From Streptomyces sp. NBC_01439 (GTDB lineage: Bacteria > Actinomycetota > Actinomycetes > Streptomycetales > Streptomycetaceae): 64,000 nt of DNA. Of this stretch, positions 57,872 through 64,000 are shown in pieces (position 1 is the first letter of the stretch; every line of letters starts with the position of its first letter). The stretch lies in the NCBI RefSeq assembly GCF_036227605.1, contig NZ_CP109487.1, positions 8,915,001-8,979,000 on the forward strand, written 5' to 3'. A program made the translations under genes and the position numbers. The notes under the pieces are model-generated. The model was given only the letters and a program-made list of their open reading frames with translations. It did not search any database and had not been told where the DNA came from.

Positions 57872-60174
57872 CGCCCCGTACCTCCCGTCCGGCTGCCCGT
57901 CCCCGCCCGACGTACGTGCGGCGCCGGCCGCCAGCTGCGCAACCGGAGGCTGTGGGCCACCACCATCAGGGAACTCACCGACATCGCCGCGGCCGCGACC
58001 ATGGGGTTGAGCAGCCCCACCGCGGCGAGCGGCACGGTGACGACGTTGTACCCGAAGGCCCAGACGAGGTTGGCCCGGATCGTCCCGAGGGTCCGCCTGG
58101 CCAGCTCGACGGCGTCGGCGACCGCCTCGATGTCGCCGCGCACCAGCGTGACGTCGGCCGCGCCGATGGCCACGTCCGTTCCGCTCCCCATGGCGATGCC
58201 GAGGTCGGCCCCGGCCAGGGCGCCGGCGTCGTTCACCCCGTCGCCGATCACGGCGACCCGTCGCCCCTGACCGCGTAACTCCCTGACGAGCCGCGCCTTG
58301 TCCTCGGGCGAGCAGTGCGCGTGCACGTCCCGGATCCCGAGCGTGGCGGCGACCCGGTCCGCGGTGGCCCCGCGGTCACCGGTGGCCAGCACCGGCTCCA
58401 CCCCCAGCCGTCGCAGTCGGTCGACGGCCCGGTAGCTGCCGGGGCGCAGGACGTCCCCGAGGGCGATCAGGGCCTGGTCGGCGCCGTCCACCCGGACCAG
58501 GACCGGCGTGTGCGCGGCCGCCTCCGCCTCGGCCAGGGCCCGGTCCAGCGACGGATGGAGGTCCGCACCGGCGGCGCAGACCTCCACGCGGTGCCCCTCC
58601 ACCATCCCGGTCACACCGATGCCCGCGGTGGCCCGGAACTCGGTCACCTCGGGCGGCGGCAGCGGGCTACGGTGCGGCTCCTGCCGGGAGTACGCGACCA
58701 CGGCGCGGCCCAGCGGGTGCTCGGAACCCTGCTCCACCGCCGCGGCCAGCCACAGGGCCCGCTCCCGGCCCATCCCGGCGGGCACGGCCGTCACGTGCGC
58801 GACGGTCATCCGGCCGGTCGTCAGCGTCCCGGTCTTGTCCAGGACCACGGTGTCGACGTGCCGCAGGGTTTCCAGCGCCCGGGGGCCGCTGACCAGCAGA
58901 CCCAGCTGCGCGCCGCGGCCGGTCGCCGCCAGCAGGGCGGTGGGGGTGGCCAGCCCCAGCGCGCAGGGACAAGCCACCACCAGGACGGCCACACAGGCCG
59001 TGACGGCTGCCTGCGGCTCGGCCCCGGCACCGAGCCAGAAGCCGAGAACGGTGACGGCCAGGGCCAGCACCACCGGTACGAACACCCCCGCCACCGCATC
59101 GGCCAGGCGCTGGGCCCGGGCCTTGCCGGACTGCGCCTCGGTCACCAGGCGGGTGATCCGGGCGAGCTGGGTGTCCGCGCCCACAGCGGTGGCCCGGACG
59201 GTCAGCAGACCGCCCGCGTTGACCGCACCGCCGACCACCGCCCGGCCAGGGCCCACCTCGACGGGTTCGCTCTCGCCGGTGACCAGGGAAAGGTCAACGG
59301 CCGAACCACCGGAGGACACCACCCCGTCCGTCGCCACCCGCTCGCCCGGCCGGACGACGAATTCCTGCCCCACCCGCAACTGCCCGATCGGGACGAGCCG
59401 CTCGCGGCCGTCCTCCCGTACGGTCACGTCCTTGGCGGCCAGACCGGCGAGCGAGCGCAGTGCCTCACCCGTACCACGGCGGGCCCGGGACTCGAGGAAT
59501 CGCCCGGTCAGCACGAACAGCGGGACCCCGACCGCGGCCTCCAGGTAGATGTGTGCCACATCGCCGCCGGCCGAAGGCAGCAGGCTGAACGGCATCCGCA
59601 TCCCCGGATCGCCCGCCCCGCCCAGGAACAGCGCGTACGCCGACCAGGAGAAGGATGCGATGACGCCCAGCGACACCAGGGTGTCCATGGTCGCCGCCGC
59701 GTGCCGCAGCCCCCGTGCCGCCCGGGTGTGGAACGGCAGCGAGCTCCAGACGGCGACCGGCGCGGCCAGGACGAAGCACAGCCACTGCCAGTTGCGGAAC
59801 TGAAGGGCGGGCGCCATCGACAGTGCCAGAACCGGAACGGACAGCAGGGCGGTGATCAGCAGCCGCTGCACCTCCGCGCCGCCCGCGGAACCCTCCGTTC
59901 CCGCTGGCGGCGGCGTCCGGTCCGCCACGGGCTCGGGCGGCGCCGGCACCTCGGCGCTGTAGCCCGCCCGCTCCACCGCCGATACGAGGTCCTGCGCCGT
60001 CACGTGCGACGGATGCAGGACCCGGGCCCGCCCGGTGGCGAGGTTGACCGTGGCGCTCACGCCCTCGATCCTGGCCAGCCGCTTCTCCACGCGGTTCACG
60101 CAGGCCGCGCAGGTCATCCCGCCGACGATCAGATCGGTGGTGCCCACCACCACCTCCGTCCGCTCGGCCGTCAC
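57868..60174 (-). CDS. copA: Copper-translocating P1B-type ATPase
   Basis: The 768-residue ATPase has an N-terminal heavy-metal domain with GGMTCAACVNRVEKRLARIE, eight expected membrane helices, the metal-site CPC in VVACPCALGLATP, phosphorylation site VVLDKTGTLTTGR, SEHPLGRAVVAYS and hinge VAVIGDGVNDAGALAGADLG. The CPC and the end motifs (GYNVVTVPLAAVGLLNP, MSVSSLMVVAHSLRLRSW) fit Cu(I) export. GTG at 60174 overlaps the stop of the upstream small gene (GTGA). The next gene starts on its stop codon, so the three are one tightly coupled operon. No CsoR gene is in the window. Confidence 0.93.
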   Translation of the reverse strand: MTAERTEVVVGTTDLIVGGMTCAACVNRVEKRLARIEGVSATVNLATGRARVLHPSHVTAQDLVSAVERAGYSAEVPAPPEPVADRTPPPAGTEGSAGGAEVQRLLITALLSVPVLALSMAPALQFRNWQWLCFVLAAPVAVWSSLPFHTRAARGLRHAAATMDTLVSLGVIASFSWSAYALFLGGAGDPGMRMPFSLLPSAGGDVAHIYLEAAVGVPLFVLTGRFLESRARRGTGEALRSLAGLAAKDVTVREDGRERLVPIGQLRVGQEFVVRPGERVATDGVVSSGGSAVDLSLVTGESEPVEVGPGRAVVGGAVNAGGLLTVRATAVGADTQLARITRLVTEAQSGKARAQRLADAVAGVFVPVVLALAVTVLGFWLGAGAEPQAAVTACVAVLVVACPCALGLATPTALLAATGRGAQLGLLVSGPRALETLRHVDTVVLDKTGTLTTGRMTVAHVTAVPAGMGRERALWLAAAVEQGSEHPLGRAVVAYSRQEPHRSPLPPPEVTEFRATAGIGVTGMVEGHRVEVCAAGADLHPSLDRALAEAEAAAHTPVLVRVDGADQALIALGDVLRPGSYRAVDRLRRLGVEPVLATGDRGATADRVAATLGIRDVHAHCSPEDKARLVRELRGQGRRVAVIGDGVNDAGALAGADLGIAMGSGTDVAIGAADVTLVRGDIEAVADAVELARRTLGTIRANLVWAFGYNVVTVPLAAVGLLNPMVAAAAMSVSSLMVVAHSLRLRSWRPAPHVRRAGTGSRTGGTGR

Positions 60175-60413
60175 CGCGTGCCACCCGTAGCGCTGCCGTG
60201 CCCGTGCGGTCGTCCCAGGTCCCCGACGAAGGCCGGACCCTCGACTTCGGTGGACCGCATGCCGGGGGCCACCGGTCCGGCGCCCGCCCCCACCGCGTAC
60301 GCCGCGCCGAACATCACTATGAGCAGCGCCACGAAGCCGGCGAGGGCGGGCGGGGGCGCCCACCGCTTCAGCGCGGTGATCGCCGGGGTCGGGTACTCAA
60401 GCCGGTCCGTCAT
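60171..60413 (-). CDS. Small membrane protein of the copper operon
   Basis: The 80-residue protein has one hydrophobic helix (ALAGFVALLIVMFGAAYAVG) and an outer C-terminal part ending GDLGRPHGHGSATGGTR, with two histidines that could bind metal. It is the first gene of the operon; its stop overlaps the CopA start. GGAGTG lies before the ATG at 60413. Similar small proteins often precede copA in Streptomyces, by memory only. Confidence 0.72.
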   Translation of the reverse strand: MTDRLEYPTPAITALKRWAPPPALAGFVALLIVMFGAAYAVGAGAGPVAPGMRSTEVEGPAFVGDLGRPHGHGSATGGTR

Positions 60414-60694
60414 CGTCACTCCGGAGTCTTGTACTCGGTTCCAGACGGACGAGGTGCCGATCGGGCCGTGCCGGAGCCGGGACGGCACTTCCTCCGGCGA
60501 GGTAGTCGCAGAGGAGCGGACGGTAGTTCCCGCGACGTCCGATTCCGTGGTTCCGCCCCCGCGAGCGTCGGGAGCGAGGTCACAGGGCCGGACCCTTATG
60601 GACCTCTTGCTCCGTATGTCAGGCTGGCCGGGCGCGTCGGGTCACCCGCCCGGCGCACGCCCGGCCGCCCGATCGACCGACAGGGAAAACGCCC

Positions 60695-61387
60695 ATGTCC
60701 TTGCCGTTCCCGTACCGAGCCGCCCCGGTCGTGCTGGTCGGTGCCGTGACCGCCCTGCTCGCGGCGTGCACCCCCTCGACCGCCGCAGGCGCCGCGGTAT
60801 CGGCTTCCGTCCCGGCCGCCGCGCCCCAGGCGGTCGTCACCCCCGCCGCTGCTCCTGCACCCGCACCCGGGGCCTCCACGCTGTCCATACCCGCCGCAGG
60901 TATCACCGGGCTGCGCGTGGTTCCGTACGAGGGCACCACCGACGACGTGGCGGGAACCCGTATCCAGGACCTGGGCGTGGCGGCCAGCCCTCATGGGAAG
61001 CGGGGCGGGGTCGGGCCGGGCCAGGTGGGCAACTTCCTCGTCACCGCGCACCGCCTGTCGGCCGGTGGCCCGCTGGGGAGACTGCCCGCCGTCGGACCGG
61101 GCGACACGGTCCTCGTGACCGTGGGCGAGGTGGTGTACACCTACGAGATCACCACGACCCGCAAGACGTCCTTCCGGTCGGAGCGCTCGCTGAGCGAACA
61201 GCGCGCCGCCGTGCCCGGGGCGCCCGGGGCGGCCCCCACCCAGGCGATGATCACGATCTCGACCTGCGCCACGCCGGAGGACCACGCCGAAGGCAACTTC
61301 TGGAGCGACGCCCAGGGCAATCCCGAGCACCGCATCGACAAAATAGGCGTGCTGCGCAAGACCTCCGCGGCCACGCCCGCCGGCTGA
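60695..61387 (+). CDS. Sortase (class E/F type) with a lipobox
   Basis: The 230-residue protein has an N-terminal hydrophobic stretch ending LLAAC, a lipoprotein signal, then an Ala/Pro-rich linker and a sortase domain: GLRVVPYEGTTDDVAGTRIQ, catalytic His in FLVTAHRLSAGGPLG, Cys in ITISTCATPEDHAEG and Arg in EHRIDKIGVL. Sortases link proteins to the wall or cut and attach sorting signals. No sorting-signal protein lies nearby. The lipid anchor would replace the usual single membrane helix. Confidence 0.85.
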   Translation: MSLPFPYRAAPVVLVGAVTALLAACTPSTAAGAAVSASVPAAAPQAVVTPAAAPAPAPGASTLSIPAAGITGLRVVPYEGTTDDVAGTRIQDLGVAASPHGKRGGVGPGQVGNFLVTAHRLSAGGPLGRLPAVGPGDTVLVTVGEVVYTYEITTTRKTSFRSERSLSEQRAAVPGAPGAAPTQAMITISTCATPEDHAEGNFWSDAQGNPEHRIDKIGVLRKTSAATPAG

Positions 61388-61414
61388 CGCACGGCAGCGG
61401 GCGCCGCCGCACCG

Positions 61415-61810
61415 CTACGGCGTGATCCGCCGGTGCGCGGCGCGCGCGTGGAGGAGACGGGCGATGACGGTTCCGGTGCCTGCCGAGGCGAGGAGGCAGA
61501 CGAGGCGCAGCAGGTCGTAGGGGGTCTCCCAGCTGAGCTCGCCCACGGGCGCGGTCGCGAAGACGTTGAGCACGAGCCAGCAGAGCAGGGCGGTCCCCGG
61601 GGCGGCGGTGAGGCGGGCTCCGGTGCTCACCACGGCCACGGCGAGGGAGAGCGCCATGAGGTCGACGGTGGGGTCGTCGGGTCCGTCCAGGAGGTTGAGC
61701 ACGGCGATCAGGGTGATGGCTGCGACGGCCGCCGCGGCCCAGACCGAGGTGGTCGCGGCAGGGCTGGGTATGGGACGAACGCCCGAGCTGATCCGTTTCC
61801 ACTCGACCAT
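61415..61810 (-). CDS. Small multi-helix membrane protein (131 aa)
   Basis: The protein has about four hydrophobic helices: SVWAAAAVAAITLIAVLNLL, LMALSLAVAVVSTGARLTAA, TALLCWLVLNVFATAPVG and LLRLVCLLASAGTGTVIARL. AGGAGG lies upstream of the ATG at 61810. The repeated helix pairs recall the DUF4118-type sensor-kinase membrane domain, but no kinase domain is attached. Function unknown. Confidence 0.7.
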   Translation of the reverse strand: MVEWKRISSGVRPIPSPAATTSVWAAAAVAAITLIAVLNLLDGPDDPTVDLMALSLAVAVVSTGARLTAAPGTALLCWLVLNVFATAPVGELSWETPYDLLRLVCLLASAGTGTVIARLLHARAAHRRITP

Positions 61811-61943
61811 GCGACGCCTCCTTCGCGTGATGCCCCGCCGTCGGGGCTCTCGGAGATGATGCACCACCGGGGGAGGGCACCCGGCGCCGTGAGCGGGGCC
61901 GTTCGGCGGCGTCGGCGTTCCGCGCGCGGGGAATACTGGCCGA

Positions 61944-62711
61944 ATGCGCCAGACGCCGCCGCCCGCCGCCGCCGTGGTTCCGGAGCCGGTCACGGCCGAC
62001 CCGCCGCACCCGGTGCGCCGCCCCCTGCTCACCCAGTCCTGGCTCGACCTGGCGTTCCTGCACTGGGCCGTCGACCCGGCCCGGGTCGCCCCGCTGCTGC
62101 CGGCCGGCACCGTGCCGGACACCCTGGACGGGGTCACGTACGTCGGGCTGGTGGCCTTCCGCATGCACGAGGTCGGCTGGTTCCGCCTTCCCGGCGTCCC
62201 CTACCTCGGTTCCTTCCCCGAGACCAACGTCCGCCTCTACTCGGTCGACGCCCGGGGCCGTCGGGCCGTGGTCTTCCGCTCGCTGGACGCCTCCCGGCTG
62301 ATCCCGGTGGCCGTCGGTCGGGCCGCGTTCCGACTGCCGTACGTCTGGTCCCGGATGACGGTCCGCCATGACGGTGACACGGTCACGTACACCAGTGGCC
62401 GGCGCCTGCCCGGCCCGCGCGGCGCGCACAGCCGGATCGCCGTACGCGTGGGCGGGCGCATCGCGGAGCCGACGGCCCTGGAGCACTTCCTGACCGCCCG
62501 CTGGGGCATGCACACGGAGTTCTTCGGCCGACCGCTGTACGTCCCGAACGCGCACCCGCGCTGGCCGCTGCACCGTGCGGAGCTCCTCGACTGCGACGAG
62601 GACCTGGTGGCCGCGGCAGGCCTGCCGGCCCCGGCCGGGCCACCCGTGAGCGTGCTCTACTCGCCCGGGGTCCCCGTGCGGTTCGGGCGCCCGTCCCTGG
62701 GGCGCCCCTGA
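61944..62711 (+). CDS. DUF2071/YqjF-family protein
   Basis: The 255-residue protein has the family pattern LLTQSWLDLAFLHWAVDPAR, VTYVGLVAFRMHEVGWFRLP, LGSFPETNVRLYSVDARGRR, VVFRSLDASRLIPVAVGRAA, and FLTARWGMHTEFFGRPLYVP. YqjF-like proteins have an acetoacetate-decarboxylase-like barrel; their reaction is not established. A Pro/Ala-rich lead of about 25 residues precedes the domain. It is divergent from the small membrane protein gene at 61415. Confidence 0.88.
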   Translation: MRQTPPPAAAVVPEPVTADPPHPVRRPLLTQSWLDLAFLHWAVDPARVAPLLPAGTVPDTLDGVTYVGLVAFRMHEVGWFRLPGVPYLGSFPETNVRLYSVDARGRRAVVFRSLDASRLIPVAVGRAAFRLPYVWSRMTVRHDGDTVTYTSGRRLPGPRGAHSRIAVRVGGRIAEPTALEHFLTARWGMHTEFFGRPLYVPNAHPRWPLHRAELLDCDEDLVAAAGLPAPAGPPVSVLYSPGVPVRFGRPSLGRP

Positions 62712-62754
62712 CGCCGCTGCGGCGGCCTCGAGGAGCGACCCGGCGATGGGTGGT

Positions 62755-63132
62755 CTAGACCGCGGTGCGGGGCTCGTCGTGGCCGGGTGCGTCGTCCGCC
62801 ACCTCGGCGGTCGGCGTCGTCGGCGCGGCCAGCGGGGCGGTGAGGTAGGCCAGCAGTCCGGCGATCTCGTGACCGGCCTCCGCCGGGTGCCGGAAGCGGG
62901 CGCCGGGGGCGACGACGTAGCGGTTGCGCCGCCCGTCCCGGGTCTTGTTGAGGTACCCGTCCGTCTGCAGGTCCGTGACGATCGCCTGTACGGTGCGCTC
63001 GGTCAGACCGCACTCCACCGCGATGTCGCGCAGCCGGATGCCCGGGTCGCGCGCGATGGCGATCAGCACCCGGGCGTGGTTCGTCAGGAAGGTCCAGCCG
63101 TTGCGTCGGGGGCCTGTGTGCTCGCTCTCCAC
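62755..63132 (-). CDS. Winged-helix regulator (MarR-like)
   Basis: The 125-residue protein has FLTNHARVLIAIARDPGIRL, RDIAVECGLTERTVQAIVTD and DGYLNKTRDGRRNRYVVAPG, a winged helix of the MarR/ArsR type. The C-terminal tail contains a short helix and a Pro/Thr/Asp-rich end. There are no metal-binding cysteines. It is transcribed away from the sigma factor gene at 63312, so it may regulate itself and that promoter region. Confidence 0.85.
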   Translation of the reverse strand: MESEHTGPRRNGWTFLTNHARVLIAIARDPGIRLRDIAVECGLTERTVQAIVTDLQTDGYLNKTRDGRRNRYVVAPGARFRHPAEAGHEIAGLLAYLTAPLAAPTTPTAEVADDAPGHDEPRTAV

Positions 63133-63249
63133 AGCGTCATTCTTGAGGGATGACTCACGAAATGCAATTCCAGAACCAGTTTTCCGGTATTACTTGACGT
63201 GTGTCCCCGGCCCCGACAGGGTTCAGGGGAAGCGGAAGCAGAGTTCCGC

Positions 63250-63315
63250 ATGACCACAGCCAACGAGCGACGCACCGCACCGCAAGCAGACGTGCCCAAG
63301 GAGCGAAGACGATGA
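63250..63315 (+). CDS. Possible 21-aa leader peptide overlapping the sigma gene
   Basis: The frame encodes MTTANERRTAPQADVPKERR plus Arg and stops at TGA 63313-63315, overlapping the ATG at 63312 as ATGA. Its start has no strong ribosome binding site. If translated, it would couple to sigma factor translation. AAGGAG for the sigma start lies inside it. Confidence 0.4.
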   Translation: MTTANERRTAPQADVPKERRR

Positions 63316-64000
63316 CCTTCACGGACACGGCCGAGGCCATGACCCCGACGACGATCCCGACGACGGACACCCCCGGCGGTGGCACCGGCGGAGCCCCCGC
63401 ACCCGGCGGGCTGCCGGACGTCCCCTGCCCACGGGAACTGTCGACCGGCGACGCCCGGGAGCTCACCCGGGTCTTCTTCGAACGGCTGCAGGGCCTCGAA
63501 GAGGGGACCCGCGAGTACCAGTACGTGCGCAACACACTGATCGAGATGAACATCTCACTGGTGCAGTTCGCCGCCCGCCCGTTCCGCGACCGCCCCGGCG
63601 GCCCCGAGAACGAGGACATCGTCCAGGTCGGCATCATCGGACTGATCAAGGCGATCGACCGCTACGACCCGGAGCGCAACACGCAGCTCACCACGCTCGC
63701 CCTGCCCTACATCACGGGCGAGATCAAGCGCCACTTCCGGGACACCACCTGGGCCGTACGGGTGCCGCGCCGCCTCCAGGAGCTGCGCCTGGAGCTCGCG
63801 AAGGCCACGGAGGAGCTGACCGCCGAGACGGACCACGCGCCCACCCCCGCGGAACTCGCCGAGCGGCTGGACCTCACCGAGGACGAGGTCCGCCAGGGCC
63901 TGGTCGCGGCCAACGGCTACTCCACGCAGTCCCTCGACGTCCCCCAGGACGGTGCGGCCGGCGGCACCCAGGTGTCCGCCGCCGCACGGACCACGCGCAG
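63312..64000 (+). CDS. SigB/F/G-type sigma factor, partial at right edge
   Basis: The first 229 residues are visible. A Thr/Pro/Gly-rich lead of about 35 residues is followed by PRELSTGDARELTRVFFERL, region 2 (YVRNTLIEMNISLVQFAARP, DIVQVGIIGLIKAIDRYDPE, EIKRHFRDTTWAVRVPRRLQ) and region 3 (ELAERLDLTEDEVRQGLVAA). Region 4 lies beyond the edge. It is clearly related to the sigma factor at 55805-56668, with the same RVPRRLQELR segment, and belongs to the Streptomyces stress/sporulation group. ATG at 63312 has AAGGAG 9 bp upstream. Confidence 0.93.
   Translation, partial: MTFTDTAEAMTPTTIPTTDTPGGGTGGAPAPGGLPDVPCPRELSTGDARELTRVFFERLQGLEEGTREYQYVRNTLIEMNISLVQFAARPFRDRPGGPENEDIVQVGIIGLIKAIDRYDPERNTQLTTLALPYITGEIKRHFRDTTWAVRVPRRLQELRLELAKATEELTAETDHAPTPAELAERLDLTEDEVRQGLVAANGYSTQSLDVPQDGAAGGTQVSAAARTTR

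Overview
The window is very GC-rich, with the gene styles, tight operons and GC-rich hairpin terminators of Streptomyces or a close relative. Family-level support comes from a Streptomyces subtilisin inhibitor, a gamma-butyrolactone-receptor homologue, SigB/F/G-type sigma factors and TTAGGTNAGGCTNACCTAA-type iron boxes. All assignments were made by reading the sequence and its translations; no database was searched.

Region 1 (1-25440) is an iron-controlled siderophore island. On the minus strand, one unit runs from an aryl-carrier protein through an EntS-like exporter and a four-module NRPS (4763 aa, ending in an epimerization domain) to a second NRPS cut by the left edge. A second unit encodes an ornithine/lysine N-monooxygenase, a stand-alone condensation domain and an MbtH protein. 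A third encodes an isochorismatase-like protein and acetylglutamate kinase. A divergent gene encodes a GNAT that resembles a short N-acetylglutamate synthase. A small HTH-like protein closes the island. Five 19-bp iron boxes sit in front of these units and a sixth precedes a secreted hydrolase at 31 kb. A-domain pocket residues read by eye suggest aryl cap-Gly-basic residue-Ser-D-Ser-basic residue-(more to the left). With the N-monooxygenase, this points to a mixed catecholate (or phenolate)/hydroxamate siderophore whose ornithine may be supplied by dedicated, iron-regulated ArgA/ArgB-type enzymes. The layout recalls the published qinichelin locus, from memory only. No genes for making or activating dihydroxybenzoate are in the window.

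Region 2 (25.5-32.2 kb): a damaged GNAT, a RidA/WYL-regulator divergent pair, a dead IS630-type element sitting exactly between two convergent stop codons, a SAM methyltransferase, the iron-boxed secreted alpha/beta hydrolase and a subtilisin inhibitor.

Region 3 (32.3-37.2 kb): a cellulose-synthase-like GT2 glycosyltransferase followed by an unusual membrane protein that joins an acyltransferase-3 domain, an SGNH domain and a GH16 glucanase domain, with two DasR-like operator sequences upstream.

Region 4 (37-57 kb): regulators and stand-alone enzymes. These include two TetR/target pairs, a butyrolactone-receptor-like repressor, an Mrr-type nuclease with membrane segments, a sirtuin, an epoxide hydrolase, an MBL-fold protein, an MFS exporter, an NlpC/P60 hydrolase, an S66 peptidase, a lamin-tail secreted protein, an aldo/keto reductase, and a sigma factor/STAS/anti-sigma-kinase cassette.

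Region 5 (57-64 kb): a three-gene copper operon (small membrane protein, CopA-type ATPase and a PCu(A)C-fold protein without its copper ligands), a sortase with a lipobox, a DUF2071 protein, a winged-helix protein, and a second SigB/F/G-type sigma factor cut by the right edge.
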